DNA from: Streptomyces sp. CB02058
GTDB lineage: Bacteria > Actinomycetota > Actinomycetes > Streptomycetales > Streptomycetaceae
DNA length: 64,000 nt
NCBI RefSeq assembly: GCF_001905505.1
Contig: NZ_LIPG01000001.1
Location: 1,426,001 to 1,490,000, forward strand
Direction of reading: 5' to 3'
Below are positions 1 through 7,949 of the stretch, piece by piece. The notes beneath the pieces were generated by a model. The model saw only the letters and a program-made list of their open reading frames with translations, was not told the DNA's origin and did no database searches. Within the stretch, counting starts at the first letter, position 1. Each line of letters starts with the position of its first letter. The position numbers and the translations under genes were made by a program.

Positions 1-1
1 C

Positions 2-370
2 GCCCCGCACGCCCAGACGCGTGTGACGGTTCTCTCGGACATCACGGCCAACGTGGACTTCCTCTTCCTGGACGAGCCCGTCGAGGACGAGGCGTCCTGG
101 GCGAAGGCCATGAAGGAGGGCTCCGACGCCCTGCTCGTCACGGCCCGCGCCGAGCTGACCGCCGCCGAGTGGAACGCCGAGGCGCTCAAGGCGGCCGTTC
201 TCGCCGCCGGCGAGAAGCACGGCCTGAAGCTGGGCAAGGCGCAGGCCCCGGTCCGGGTGGCCGTCACCGGCCGCACGGTCGGCCTGCCGCTCTTCGAGTC
301 CCTGGAGATCCTGGGCCGAGAGAAGACGATCGCCCGCATCGACGCGGCGCTGGTCAAGCTCGCCGCGTAA
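2..370 (+). CDS. gltX: Glutamyl-tRNA synthetase, C-terminal fragment
   Basis: This is the last 122 codons of an open frame that runs in from the left edge; the start lies outside the window. GltX charges tRNA-Glu with glutamate in the cytoplasm. The visible part matches the helical anticodon-binding domain of bacterial Glu[16 protein letters not shown], then the helix around [14 protein letters not shown], and a terminal stretch with [21 protein letters not shown] that is typical of GluRS C termini. The catalytic HIGH and KMSKS motifs would be upstream. A hairpin follows at 387-419. The tRNA-Glu genes start about 1 kb downstream, so enzyme and substrate genes are close. The family is confidently recognised; there are no signs of a broken gene beyond the window edge. 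Confidence 0.93.
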   Translation, partial: APHAQTRVTVLSDITANVDFLFLDEPVEDEASWAKAMKEGSDALLVTARAELTAAEWNAEALKAAVLAAGEKHGLKLGKAQAPVRVAVTGRTVGLPLFESLEILGREKTIARIDAALVKLAA

Positions 371-386
371 CGCCGTACGCGCACCG

Positions 387-419
387 GAGGCCGGGTTCCC
401 CACGGGGAAGCCCGGCCTC
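387..419 (+). terminator. Hairpin after gltX
   Basis: A GC-rich stem of 15 pairs (387-401 with 404-419, one bulged G at 410) lies 17 nt after the gltX stop. There is no long U-tract, which is common for Streptomyces terminators. Confidence 0.6.
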
Positions 420-526
420 AGGCCGTTCAGGGCGCCGGAGCGGCCGTGGAGGCCCGTGGCGGAGCGCGGTCTCCCGCTTCCCGTGTTCCGGCTTCTCTGC
501 GTTCTCGGGCGGGTAGGTTCGCCGAC

Positions 527-1237
527 ATGGTGATTCGCGCGGTCCTCTGGGACGTGGACGACACGATCTTCGACTACGCGGGCTCGGACCGGACCGGCCT
601 GCTGCGGCATCTGCGGGCGGAAGGGCTGGCCGACAGTGACGAGGACCACCACGGCCGCTGGATGCGCATCGCCTCCGTCCACTGGAAGCGCGTCGCCGCC
701 GGGGAATCCGACTGGCCCGCGCACTGCCGGGACCGGGTGCGGGAGTTCCTGGAGGCGGAGCTGAGCGACGAGGACGCCGACGCGTGGTTCGGCCGGTACG
801 TCGGGCACTACGAGAGCTCCTGGGAGCTGTTCCCGGACGCCGTGCCCGTGCTCGACGCGCTGGCCGCCACGCACCGGCACGCGATCCTGTCGAACTCCTC
901 CGTCGACCACCAGGAGCGCAAGCTGCGGGCCCTCGGTGTGCGCGACCGTTTCGAGGTCCTGCTGTGCGCGCAGGAGCTCGGCGTCTACAAGCCGGACGCC
1001 AGGGCCTTCCGCACGGCCTGCGAGGCGCTGGAGCTCGATCCGCACGAGGTCGTCTACGTCGGTGACCAGCCGGACATCGACGCCGCCGGAGCCGTGGCCG
1101 CGGGTCTCGCCGGTGTGTGGCTGGACCGGCGCGGACGGGGCGGGCGCCCCGAACTGGTCCGGATCACGGGCCTCGACGAGCTCCCCGGGCTGCTGGCGGG
1201 CCATACCCGTTTTGGAGCGCCGGACACCTTCGGGTAA
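527..1237 (+). CDS. HAD-superfamily hydrolase (haloacid dehalogenase type)
   Basis: This encodes 236 residues. HAD motif I is DVDDT near residue 9, motif II is LSNSS, the motif III lysine is in YKPDA, and motif IV is GDQPDID. These place it in the IA subfamily with an alpha-helical cap, as in phosphoglycolate-phosphatase or YjjG-like phosphatases. Expected chemistry is Mg-dependent phosphate ester hydrolysis through an aspartyl-phosphate; the substrate cannot be read from sequence. The open frame continues upstream to 446, but the ATG at 527 places motif I at the usual distance from the N terminus, so I chose it. It is transcribed toward the tRNA cluster, and a likely tRNA promoter overlaps its 3' end. 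Confidence 0.85.
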   Translation: MVIRAVLWDVDDTIFDYAGSDRTGLLRHLRAEGLADSDEDHHGRWMRIASVHWKRVAAGESDWPAHCRDRVREFLEAELSDEDADAWFGRYVGHYESSWELFPDAVPVLDALAATHRHAILSNSSVDHQERKLRALGVRDRFEVLLCAQELGVYKPDARAFRTACEALELDPHEVVYVGDQPDIDAAGAVAAGLAGVWLDRRGRGGRPELVRITGLDELPGLLAGHTRFGAPDTFG

Positions 1238-1240
1238 TGT
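1212..1240 (+). promoter_or_regulatory. Likely promoter of the tRNA cluster
   Basis: TTGGAG (1212-1217) and TAATGT (1235-1240) are 17 nt apart, a good sigma70-like (HrdB) match. It overlaps the end of the HAD gene and lies about 80 nt ahead of the first tRNA. Inferred from sequence only. Confidence 0.5.
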
Positions 1241-1322
1241 TCTTCCTGCGCCGCCCGAGCGGGCCGAAAGATCCGGCCGGGAAGCGCAGACAGGAACAAG
1301 ACCCTCAGGGGTTGCGTTTCAT

Positions 1323-1394
1323 TGGGCTATGGTGTAATTGGCAACACTACGGTTTCTGGTACCGTCATTCTAGGTTCGAGTCCTGGTAGCCCAG
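1323..1394 (+). tRNA. tRNA-Gln (CTG anticodon)
   Basis: 72 nt. Acceptor strand TGGGCTA (1323-1329) pairs with TAGCCCA (1387-1393), with discriminator G. The anticodon loop TTCTGGT carries CTG and the T-loop is GGTTCGAGTCC. CCA is not encoded. First of five tRNA genes; an identical copy lies at 1631-1702. Confidence 0.95.
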
Positions 1395-1412
1395 CGCAAG
1401 ACCGAGTAACAA

Positions 1413-1485
1413 GCCCCCGTTGTGTAGCGGCCTAGCACGCTGCCCTCTCACGGCAGTAGCGCCGGTTCGAATCCGGTCGGGGGTA
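1413..1485 (+). tRNA. tRNA-Glu (CTC anticodon), copy 1
   Basis: 73 nt. Acceptor GCCCCCG (1413-1419) pairs with CGGGGGT (1478-1484). The anticodon is CTC within CCTCTCA, and the T-arm is CCGGTTCGAATCCGG. It is identical to the copies at 1546 and 1723 and follows tRNA-Gln by 18 nt, so it is probably processed from the same transcript. Confidence 0.95.
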
Positions 1486-1545
1486 CAGATCCTTCCCGCG
1501 AGAACACCTGGGTCGCACCCACGTTTTCGATGCAGGATCGCTAGG

Positions 1546-1618
1546 GCCCCCGTTGTGTAGCGGCCTAGCACGCTGCCCTCTCACGGCAGTAGCGCCGGTT
1601 CGAATCCGGTCGGGGGTA
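1546..1618 (+). tRNA. tRNA-Glu (CTC anticodon), copy 2
   Basis: Identical in sequence to the copies at 1413 and 1723. It is separated from copy 1 by a 60-nt spacer unlike the other spacers in the cluster, which suggests that it and the following tRNA-Gln arose by duplication. Confidence 0.95.
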
Positions 1619-1630
1619 CTTGTCACACCA

Positions 1631-1702
1631 TGGGCTATGGTGTAATTGGCAACACTACGGTTTCTGGTACCGTCATTCTAGGTTCGAGTCCTGGTAGCCC
1701 AG
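1631..1702 (+). tRNA. tRNA-Gln (CTG anticodon), copy 2
   Basis: Identical to the tRNA-Gln at 1323-1394, including the first bases downstream (CGCAAG). It lies 12 nt after tRNA-Glu copy 2. Anticodon CTG reads CAG, the dominant Gln codon in this GC-rich genome. Confidence 0.95.
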
Positions 1703-1722
1703 CGCAAGTCAGCAGTAACCAC

Positions 1723-1795
1723 GCCCCCGTTGTGTAGCGGCCTAGCACGCTGCCCTCTCACGGCAGTAGCGCCGGTTCGAATCCGGTCGGGGGTA
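1723..1795 (+). tRNA. tRNA-Glu (CTC anticodon), copy 3
   Basis: Third identical tRNA-Glu. It is followed within 20 nt by a hairpin and T-run (1814-1842) that probably ends the tRNA transcript. Confidence 0.95.
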
Positions 1796-1813
1796 CAACA
1801 GAGCACAACGGCA

Positions 1814-1842
1814 AGGCCCTTCACTCCGGTGAAGGGCTTTTC
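1814..1842 (+). terminator. Intrinsic terminator of the tRNA operon
   Basis: Nine perfect pairs (1816-1824 with 1829-1837), a TCCG loop and a following TTTTCT tract. It is one of the few classic U-tract terminators in the window. Confidence 0.8.
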
Positions 1843-2025
1843 TCGTGTTCCCGGCGTGCACGGGGGAGTTGGGGAGACGTGCGGCCACTTCCCCTACGGG
1901 ACGGGCCTGTTGATGCGAGGAGGGGGCCGCCACGACGCTGGGGCGGCCTCGGAGAGGAAACGTGAGCAGAAGAAGGGGTGCGGGCCTCGGCCTCGTACGG
2001 CGGAGGGTGTGGCCCTTCAGCGGCT

Positions 2026-2742
2026 TCAGCCCGTGCGGCGCAGGGCCTCGCTCAGCCGCGCGGCCGAGTCGATGACGGCCTGGGCGTGCATCCGGCCCGG
2101 GTGGCGGGTGAGGCGCTCGATCGGCCCGGAGACGGACACCGCGGCGACCACACGGTTCGACGGCCCGCGCACGGGGGCGGAGACCGAGGCGACGCCCGGC
2201 TCGCGCTCGCCGATCGACTGGGCCCAGCCGCGGCGCCGTACGCCCGAGAGCGCCGTCGCCGTGAAGCGGGCGCCCTGGAGGCCGCGGTGCAGACGCTCGG
2301 GCTCCTCCCAGGCCATGAGGATCTGGGCGGAGGAGCCCGCCTTCATGGTGAGGGTCGAGCCGACCGGCACGGTGTCCCGCAGTCCGGACAGCCGCTCCGC
2401 GGCGGCCACGCAGATGCGCATGTCGCCCTGCCGGCGGTAGAGCTGCGCGCTCTCGCCCGTGATGTCGCGCAGATGTGTGAGTACGGGTCCGGCCGTCGCC
2501 AGGAGGCGGTCCTCGCCGGCCGCGGCCGCGAGCTCCGCGAGCCGGGGGCCGAGAATGAAACGGCCCTGCATGTCCCTCGCCACCATGCGGTGGTGTTCGA
2601 GTGCCACGGCCAGTCTGTGTGCCGTGGGCCGTGCGAGCCCTGTCGCCGCGACCAGCCCGGCGAGGGTGGCCGGACCGGACTCCAGGGCGCTCAATACCAG
2701 AGCTGCCTTGTCGAGAACGCCGACGCCGCTAGAGTTGTCCAT
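2026..2742 (-). CDS. ndgR: IclR-family regulator of amino-acid metabolism
   Basis: This encodes 238 residues. The N-terminal winged helix ([20 protein letters not shown], then [12 protein letters not shown]) is followed by the IclR effector domain. Order and sequence match Streptomyces NdgR, known to control leucine, methionine and cysteine biosynthesis genes and to influence antibiotic production; it is always divergent from leuCD. The open frame extends to 2928, but the ATG at 2742 gives the family N terminus ([13 protein letters not shown]). A near-perfect palindrome 14 nt upstream (2756-2774) may be its own operator. Family knowledge says it acts on leuCD; direct autoregulation is inferred. 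Confidence 0.92.
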   Translation of the reverse strand: MDNSSGVGVLDKAALVLSALESGPATLAGLVAATGLARPTAHRLAVALEHHRMVARDMQGRFILGPRLAELAAAAGEDRLLATAGPVLTHLRDITGESAQLYRRQGDMRICVAAAERLSGLRDTVPVGSTLTMKAGSSAQILMAWEEPERLHRGLQGARFTATALSGVRRRGWAQSIGEREPGVASVSAPVRGPSNRVVAAVSVSGPIERLTRHPGRMHAQAVIDSAARLSEALRRTG

Positions 2743-2755
2743 ACGACGATACTCG

Positions 2756-2774
2756 CGTCTCACTCTGTGAAACG
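2756..2774. promoter_or_regulatory. Palindrome between ndgR and leuC, candidate NdgR operator
   Basis: CGTCTCAC-TCT-GTGAAACG is an 8-3-8 inverted repeat with one mismatch, in the divergent ndgR/leuC region. A second, looser inverted repeat (GCAAGTTC at 2774-2781 and GAAGTTGC at 2793-2800) follows. IclR proteins bind short palindromes in such positions, so NdgR binding is a reasonable inference, not proven. Confidence 0.45.
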
Positions 2775-2915
2775 CAAGTTCAATTTTCCCCGGAAGTTGC
2801 GAACCTGTACAGGCGGCCGTACAACGGCCCGCAGCCACCGCCCCGGTCGGGGGTCCGGGCGGCGGCACCCGAATCTCTAGTTGGGCCGGCGAAGACGCCG
2901 GCCGGAGGGAAAGCG

Positions 2916-4340
2916 ATGGGTAGGACACTCGCGGAGAAGGTCTGGGACGACCACGTCGTCCGGCGCGCCGATGGCGAGCCCGACCTCCTCTTCATCGATC
3001 TGCACCTGCTGCACGAGGTGACCAGCCCGCAGGCGTTCGACGGCCTGCGCCAGGCCGGCCGCCCGGTTCGGCGTCTCGACCTCACCATCGCCACCGAGGA
3101 CCACAACACCCCGACCCTCGACATCGACAAGCCGATCGCCGACCCGGTCTCCCGTGCCCAGCTGGAGACCCTGCGCAAGAACTGCGCGGAGTTCGGCGTG
3201 CGGCTGCACCCGCTGGGGGACGTCGAGCAGGGCGTCGTGCACGTGGTCGGCCCGCAGCTCGGCCTGACCCAGCCCGGCACCACCGTCGTCTGCGGCGACT
3301 CGCACACCTCCACCCACGGCGCCTTCGGGGCGCTGGCCTTCGGTATCGGCACCAGCCAGGTCGAGCACGTCCTGGCCACCCAGACGCTGCCGCTGGCCCG
3401 CCCGCGGACCATGGCGATCACCGTCGAGGGCGAACTCCCCGAGAGCGTCACCGCCAAGGACCTGATCCTGGCGATCATCGCCCGGATCGGCACCGGCGGC
3501 GGCCAGGGCTACATCCTCGAATACCGCGGCTCCGCCATCGACAAGCTCTCGATGGAGGCCCGGATGACCATCTGCAACATGTCGATCGAGGCCGGTGCCC
3601 GCGCGGGCATGATCGCCCCCGACGAGACCACCTTCGCCTATCTGCGCGGCCGTGACCACGCCCCCGAGGGCAAGGACTGGGACGCCGCCGTCGAGTACTG
3701 GAAGACGCTGCGCACCGACGACGACGCCGTCTTCGACGCCGAGGTCGTCATCGACGGAGCCTCGCTCGCCCCGTTCGTCACCTGGGGCACCAACCCGGGC
3801 CAGGGCGCGCCGCTGTCGGCCAACGTCCCCGACCCCGCTTCGTACGAGGACGCCTCGGAGCGCCACGCGGCCGAAAAGGCGCTGGAGTACATGGGGTTGA
3901 CCGCGGGCCAGCCGCTGCGCGAGATCAGCGTGGACACCGTCTTCGTAGGTTCGTGCACCAACGGACGCATCGAGGACCTGCGCAACGCCGCCTCGGTCCT
4001 GGACGGCCGCAAAGTCGCCGACGGCGTACGGATGCTGGTCGTCCCGGGCTCCGTCCGGGTCGCCCTCCAGGCCGTCGAGGAGGGCCTGGACAAGGTCTTC
4101 ACCGCCGCCGGCGCCGAATGGCGGCACGCGGGCTGCTCGATGTGCCTCGGCATGAACCCCGACCAGCTGGCCCCCGGCGAGCGCTCCGCCTCCACCTCGA
4201 ACCGCAACTTCGAGGGCCGGCAGGGCAAGGGCGGCCGCACCCACCTGGTGTCCCCGCAGGTCGCCGCCGCCACCGCCGTGCTGGGCCATCTGGCCTCGCC
4301 CGCCGACCTGTCCGACGCCCGTACGCCCGCCGGAGTCTGA
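2916..4340 (+). CDS. leuC: 3-isopropylmalate dehydratase, large subunit
   Basis: 474 residues, the normal length. LeuC and LeuD together isomerise 2-isopropylmalate to 3-isopropylmalate in leucine synthesis, using a 4Fe-4S cluster. The aconitase-family signature is present: [19 protein letters not shown] around residue 130, and cluster cysteines in VGSCTNGR and in [12 protein letters not shown]. The ATG at 2916 has a GGAGGGAA ribosome site. leuD begins 5 nt after the stop, so the two subunits are co-transcribed. The divergent ndgR probably regulates the pair. Confidence 0.97.
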   Translation: MGRTLAEKVWDDHVVRRADGEPDLLFIDLHLLHEVTSPQAFDGLRQAGRPVRRLDLTIATEDHNTPTLDIDKPIADPVSRAQLETLRKNCAEFGVRLHPLGDVEQGVVHVVGPQLGLTQPGTTVVCGDSHTSTHGAFGALAFGIGTSQVEHVLATQTLPLARPRTMAITVEGELPESVTAKDLILAIIARIGTGGGQGYILEYRGSAIDKLSMEARMTICNMSIEAGARAGMIAPDETTFAYLRGRDHAPEGKDWDAAVEYWKTLRTDDDAVFDAEVVIDGASLAPFVTWGTNPGQGAPLSANVPDPASYEDASERHAAEKALEYMGLTAGQPLREISVDTVFVGSCTNGRIEDLRNAASVLDGRKVADGVRMLVVPGSVRVALQAVEEGLDKVFTAAGAEWRHAGCSMCLGMNPDQLAPGERSASTSNRNFEGRQGKGGRTHLVSPQVAAATAVLGHLASPADLSDARTPAGV

Positions 4341-4345
4341 GAGCC

Positions 4346-4939
4346 ATGGAAGCATTCACCGCACACACCGGCCGTGCCGTCCCGCTGCGCCGCAGCAACG
4401 TCGACACCGACCAGATCATCCCCGCGCACTGGCTGAAGAAGGTCACCCGCGACGGCTTCGAGGACGGCCTCTTCGAGGCCTGGCGCAAGGACGAGAACTT
4501 CGTCCTCAACCGCCCCGAGCGCAAGGGCGCCTCGGTCCTGGTCGCCGGTCCCGACTTCGGCACGGGTTCCTCCCGTGAGCACGCCGTCTGGGCCCTCCAG
4601 AACTACGGCTTCAAGGCCGTCATCTCCTCGCGCTTCGCCGACATCTTCCGGGGCAACTCCCTGAAGAACGGTCTGTTGACCGTCGTGCTCGACCAGAAGG
4701 TCGTCGACAGCCTGTGGGGGCTGACCGAGGCCGACCCGACCGCCGAGGTCACCGTCGACCTGGAGAAGAGGCAGGTCCTCGCGGAGGGAATCACGGCCGA
4801 CTTCGAGCTCGACGAGAACGCCCGCTGGCGACTGCTGAACGGCCTCGACGACATCAGCCTCACCCTTCAGAACGAAGCGGACATTGCGACTTATGAGGCG
4901 GCCAGGCCGTCCCACAAGCCGCGCACAATTGTCGCCTGA
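4346..4939 (+). CDS. leuD: 3-isopropylmalate dehydratase, small subunit
   Basis: 197 residues. The swivel-domain subunit of isopropylmalate isomerase, partner of LeuC just upstream. Diagnostic parts are [16 protein letters not shown] near the N terminus and [17 protein letters not shown] in the middle. The ATG at 4346 lies 5 nt after leuC. A strong hairpin at 4957-4988 ends the operon. Confidence 0.97.
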   Translation: MEAFTAHTGRAVPLRRSNVDTDQIIPAHWLKKVTRDGFEDGLFEAWRKDENFVLNRPERKGASVLVAGPDFGTGSSREHAVWALQNYGFKAVISSRFADIFRGNSLKNGLLTVVLDQKVVDSLWGLTEADPTAEVTVDLEKRQVLAEGITADFELDENARWRLLNGLDDISLTLQNEADIATYEAARPSHKPRTIVA

Positions 4940-4956
4940 TCAGCGCTTTTCCCGAA

Positions 4957-4988
4957 CTGCGCCCTCTGCCTTCCGGCAGGGGGCGCAG
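4957..4988 (+). terminator. Hairpin terminator of leuCD
   Basis: A 14-pair stem (4957-4970 with 4975-4988, one G-T pair) with a TTCC loop, 17 nt after leuD. There is no U-tract. Confidence 0.7.
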
Positions 4989-5043
4989 TCGCTTGTTGAG
5001 ACCCCCTCGGGCGACAACTCGCCCCAGATGGCACAATCGGTGC

Positions 5044-5271
5044 ATGGAACGCGACAGCCAACTCGAGCTCTATGGCCACGTCGCCGACCGATTGAAGGAA
5101 GCGCACACAAGGGTGCGCTCACTGCAAGTCCCGGAGGGCGTACGGATGGCGCTGTCCCGGAAGCTGTTGGCCGTCACGGCCGCGGCTAAGCACGATCTCC
5201 CAGGCGCGGCAAGGCGTCTGGACCGGTTGATGAAGGACCTCGATGAGGGCCGATTCCCCGAAGGTGACTGA
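5044..5271 (+). CDS. Small conserved helical protein of unknown function
   Basis: 75 residues with no recognised enzymatic motif. It is charged and predicted helical (LYGHVADRLKEAHTRVRSL, then RRLDRLMKDLDEG), without signal peptide or membrane segment. The ATG at 5044 is preferred over the frame's first start at 4993, because the MERDSQLELYG start has typical third-base GC while the upstream part reads as intergenic. I recall a small gene in this position between leuD and hup in other Streptomyces, which supports it being real. Function unknown. Confidence 0.65.
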   Translation: MERDSQLELYGHVADRLKEAHTRVRSLQVPEGVRMALSRKLLAVTAAAKHDLPGAARRLDRLMKDLDEGRFPEGD

Positions 5272-5333
5272 CTCTGCGGACAGCGCAGCGGTCGACTTCG
5301 TTGCGGCACTAGGGTGATTAGCCCGTTTCGTGT

Positions 5334-5362
5334 TTGATTTGCGGTATATATCTGCCTAACGT
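5334..5362 (+). promoter_or_regulatory. Likely hup promoter
   Basis: TTGATT (5334-5339) and TAACGT (5357-5362) are 17 nt apart in an unusually AT-rich patch (GGTATATATCTG) ahead of hup. A good vegetative promoter match, with a leader of about 45 nt to the GTG at 5414. Confidence 0.6.
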
Positions 5363-5413
5363 GCGAAAAAGCCTGAACAGTTTCGTTCCGGCAATGTCTC
5401 CGAAGGGGAAGAC

Positions 5414-6067
5414 GTGAACAAGGCGCAGCTCGTAGAAGCGATTGCCGACAAGGTCGGCGGCCGTCAGCAGGCCGCAGACGCTGTCGACGTGGTACTCGAC
5501 GCGATCGTCCGTGCGGTCGTCGCGGGGGACCGTGTCTCGGTCACCGGCTTCGGTTCGTTCGAGAAGGTCGACCGTCCCGCCCGGTACGCCCGCAACCCGC
5601 AGACGGGCGAGCGCGTACGGGTCAAGAAGACCTCCGTCCCCCGTTTCCGCGCGGGACAGGGCTTCAAGGACCTGGTGAGCGGCTCCAAGAAGCTCCCCAA
5701 GAACGACGTGGCCGTGAAGAAGGCGCCCAAGGGCAGCCTCTCGGGCGGTTCTTCCACCCGCACGACGGCGAAGGCGGCCGCGAAGAAGGCCACCGCCAAG
5801 AAGGCCACGGCCCGCAAGACCACGGCGGCGGCGGCGAAGAAGACGACCGCGGCCAAGAAGACCACCGCCAAGAAGACCACCGCGGCGGCGAAGAAGACGA
5901 CCGCGGCGGCGAAGAAGGCGACCCCGGCGAAGAAGACGACGGCCACGAAGAAGACCGTCGCCGCCAAGACCGCGCCCGCCAAGAAGACCACGGCGAAGAA
6001 GGCGCCCGCGAAGAAGACCACGGCACGCAAGACCACCGCCAAGAAGGTCACCGCACGCAAGAAGTGA
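5414..6067 (+). CDS. hupS: HU-family nucleoid protein with lysine-rich tail (HupS type)
   Basis: 217 residues. Residues 1-93 are a standard HU fold (MNKAQLVEAIADKVGG, GFGSFEKVDRPAR, RNPQTGERVRVKK). The rest is a low-complexity tail built from KKTTA, KKATA and KKAPA units, like eukaryotic H1 tails. Actinobacteria carry such fused HU proteins; in Streptomyces HupS is associated with spore nucleoid compaction. The GTG at 5414 sits 7 nt after a GAAGGGGAAG ribosome site. The tail DNA consists of recurring GCGAAGAAGAC-type units, so length variation between strains is likely. A bidirectional hairpin follows. Confidence 0.95.
   Translation: MNKAQLVEAIADKVGGRQQAADAVDVVLDAIVRAVVAGDRVSVTGFGSFEKVDRPARYARNPQTGERVRVKKTSVPRFRAGQGFKDLVSGSKKLPKNDVAVKKAPKGSLSGGSSTRTTAKAAAKKATAKKATARKTTAAAAKKTTAAKKTTAKKTTAAAKKTTAAAKKATPAKKTTATKKTVAAKTAPAKKTTAKKAPAKKTTARKTTAKKVTARKK
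5766..6063 (+). repeat. Degenerate AAGAAG-based repeats encoding the HupS tail
   Basis: Tandem imperfect units of 9-15 nt such as GCGAAGAAGACGACC and GCCAAGAAGACCACC encode A-K-K-T/A repeats. Units are near-identical in the first half (5818-5935), which could allow slippage or recombination. Confidence 0.7.
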
Positions 6068-6096
6068 GACCGGGCACCGCTCGTTCTCTTACGCGC

Positions 6097-6128
6097 CGGG
6101 CCGGGCTCCCCTCGGGGAGCCCGGCCCG
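6097..6128. terminator. Bidirectional hairpin between hupS and the opposing gene
   Basis: A perfect 15-pair stem (6097-6111 with 6114-6128) lies between hupS (ends 6067) and the minus-strand gene ending at 6149. It probably serves both. Confidence 0.75.
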
Positions 6129-6148
6129 CGGGCTGTTCAGGGGGGTTT

Positions 6149-6352
6149 TCAGAGCGTCTGGAGCGTCACCAGGGTGATCCGGAGCGAAGCGCCCGCACCC
6201 TCGGTCTCGATCCGCACCCGCTGCCCCGGACGCAGCAGCCTGAGCCCGCCCGCGTCGAAGGCGGGTGCGTCGAAGTCCACCGGGGTGCCGTCGTCGAGGA
6301 GCACGCTGCCGGTGCGCGTCCCGGGGTCGTACGTGAACGAGGTCGCCTGCAT
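6149..6352 (-). CDS. Small conserved beta-rich protein, function unknown
   Basis: 67 residues starting MQATSFTYDPGTRTGSVLLD. The pattern of short strands ending in LRPGQRVRIETEG resembles a small beta-barrel or cold-shock/OB-like fold, but I cannot assign a family. It starts 10 nt after the cofC stop, so it is probably translated from the cofC transcript. No signal peptide. Codon use is typical of the genome. Confidence 0.7.
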   Translation of the reverse strand: MQATSFTYDPGTRTGSVLLDDGTPVDFDAPAFDAGGLRLLRPGQRVRIETEGAGASLRITLVTLQTL

Positions 6353-6362
6353 GAACGGCAGC

Positions 6363-7046
6363 CTATCGGTCCCCGGCGGACACCAGCGGAGCCGCTGGGC
6401 CGGCCGTGAACCGCCCCACCCCCAGGGCCAGCGCTGCCGCCAGGTCCTCGCCCGTGTCCACGTCCCTGCGGACCGAATCGAGACCGGGCAGCGGGACCTC
6501 CACCGCCCCCGACGCCAGATGCCTCGCCCGGGACGCGCCGCCGAAGGCGGGCCTCAATTCCACACCCGGTGCGGCGGAAAGGAAAGTGGTACCGATTCCC
6601 TGGGCGTCCGCGACAAATACACGGGGGAATTCCGCCGCGAAATCGAGCACCCGAGCCAATTCCTCCGGGCGCAGCGCGGGAAGGTCCGCGTTCAGTACCG
6701 CGACCGCCGCTTCCCCCCGCCTCGCACGCACCGAACGCGCGCCGTGCTCCAGCGCCGCGTTGAGCCCGGCCGCGGGGGTGTCGGCCAGTGTGCGCGCGCC
6801 GAGCGCGGCCAGCGCCGCTCCCGCCGCGGGATCGTCCGTGACGACCACCACATCCCCCACGGCCCGGCAGGACAGCGCGGCCGACACCGTGTCCTGGGCG
6901 AACGCCAGGGCGAGACGCGGACGCAGATCCCCGCCCACCGCCCGGCCCAGCCTGCTCTTGGCCCGTGCGAGCGGTTTCAGCGGGACGACCAGGGACCAGG
7001 GGCCGGTCGGGTCGGTGTTCGTGGCGATCTCCCCCTCCGTACGCAT
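6363..7046 (-). CDS. cofC: 2-phospho-L-lactate guanylyltransferase (F420 biosynthesis)
   Basis: 227 residues. CofC/FbiD enzymes activate 2-phospholactate (or phosphoenolpyruvate) with GTP in coenzyme F420 synthesis. Nucleotidyltransferase features are visible: VVPLKPLARAKSRLG at the N terminus (substrate loop with K and R), DVVVVTDD, the LNADLPAL metal-site motif, and GIGTTFLSAAPG. Other F420 genes are not nearby, as is usual in Streptomyces. It is divergent from the acyltransferase gene with 150 nt between, and is followed at 10 nt by the 67-residue gene. Confidence 0.88.
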   Translation of the reverse strand: MRTEGEIATNTDPTGPWSLVVPLKPLARAKSRLGRAVGGDLRPRLALAFAQDTVSAALSCRAVGDVVVVTDDPAAGAALAALGARTLADTPAAGLNAALEHGARSVRARRGEAAVAVLNADLPALRPEELARVLDFAAEFPRVFVADAQGIGTTFLSAAPGVELRPAFGGASRARHLASGAVEVPLPGLDSVRRDVDTGEDLAAALALGVGRFTAGPAAPLVSAGDR

Positions 7047-7196
7047 CAGGACTTATTCTCGCCTGCCGGTACGACAACCCGGAGGTCCGCCCCCACGGGT
7101 GAGGCGTACGGTGTTCTCCACACAGCAGCAGGGGCCCGGACGGGCAGCAGCGCCGCCGCCCCCGCAGCAGGTCAGTTCCTAGAGGAAGGCGTCCGA

Positions 7197-7949
7197 GTGT
7201 CCCGCCCCAGAATCGGCTTCTGGTACCGCCTGGCTGCGGTCATCGCAAAACCGCCCCTGGTGGTTCTGTTCAAGCGCGACTGGCGGGGAATGGAACACAT
7301 TCCGGCCGAGGGCGGATTCATCACGGCGGTCAATCACAACTCGTATCTGGACCCGCTGTCGTACGGGCATTTCCAGTACAACACCGGACGCGTCCCGCGG
7401 CTGCTCGCCAAGGCGGGCCTGTTCAGGACGCCGTTCGTCGGAATGATCCTGCGCGGCACCGGGCAGATCCCCGTCTACCGCGAGTCGACCAACGCGCTCG
7501 ACGCCTTCCGCGCCGCCGTCGACGCCATCGAGCGGGGCGAATGCGTCGCCTTCTACCCGGAGGGCACGCTCACCCGGGACCCCGACATGTGGCCGATGGC
7601 CGGCAAGACGGGCGCCGCCCGCGTCGCGCTGATGACCAAGGCCCCCGTCATCCCCGTCGCCCAGTGGGGCGCCAACCTCGCGATGCCTCCGTACGCCAAG
7701 GAGAACAAGCTCCAGCTGTTCCCCCGCAAGACCCTGCGGGTCCAGGCGGGACCGCCGGTCGACCTCTCCCGTTACTACGGCCTCGAACCGACGCCCGACG
7801 TCCTGCGCCAGGCGACCGAGACCATCATGGCCGCCGTCACCGCCCAGCTCGAAGAGGTACGCGGCGAGAAGGCCCCCGCCGAGCTCTACGATCACCGCAA
7901 GGCCCGTGCTGAACAGCGGCGCAAGGCAGAGGGAAAGGGAACCACGTGA
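7197..7949 (+). CDS. plsC: 1-acyl-sn-glycerol-3-phosphate acyltransferase (PlsC family)
   Basis: 250 residues. It acylates lysophosphatidate, or a related acceptor, at the membrane. The family signature HX4D is NHNSYLD near residue 45; motif III is FYPEGTLTRD. The GTG at 7197 has AGAGGAAGG just upstream and gives MSRPRIGFWYRLA; the open frame goes much further up but without coding character. The stop overlaps the gpsA start by 4 nt (GTGA), so the two phospholipid-synthesis genes are coupled. Actinobacterial genomes hold several PlsC paralogues, so the exact acceptor is uncertain. Confidence 0.9.
   Translation: MSRPRIGFWYRLAAVIAKPPLVVLFKRDWRGMEHIPAEGGFITAVNHNSYLDPLSYGHFQYNTGRVPRLLAKAGLFRTPFVGMILRGTGQIPVYRESTNALDAFRAAVDAIERGECVAFYPEGTLTRDPDMWPMAGKTGAARVALMTKAPVIPVAQWGANLAMPPYAKENKLQLFPRKTLRVQAGPPVDLSRYYGLEPTPDVLRQATETIMAAVTAQLEEVRGEKAPAELYDHRKARAEQRRKAEGKGTT

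Noticed and set aside
2756..2774. GTGAAAC motifs as parS sites
   Set aside because: They lack the full 14-bp parS palindrome; no parS-like site was found.
2877..4355. 492-codon minus-strand frame over leuC
   Set aside because: Shadow of leuC: no recognisable family and wrong codon-position GC.
5030..5037. Recurring CACAAT as a shared -10 element (also near 46193 and 53009)
   Set aside because: No consistent -35 partner; three occurrences in this much DNA are not convincing.
5414..6067. HupS tail as a frameshifted or contaminated region
   Set aside because: The frame is intact and lysine/alanine tails are known for actinobacterial HU fusions.
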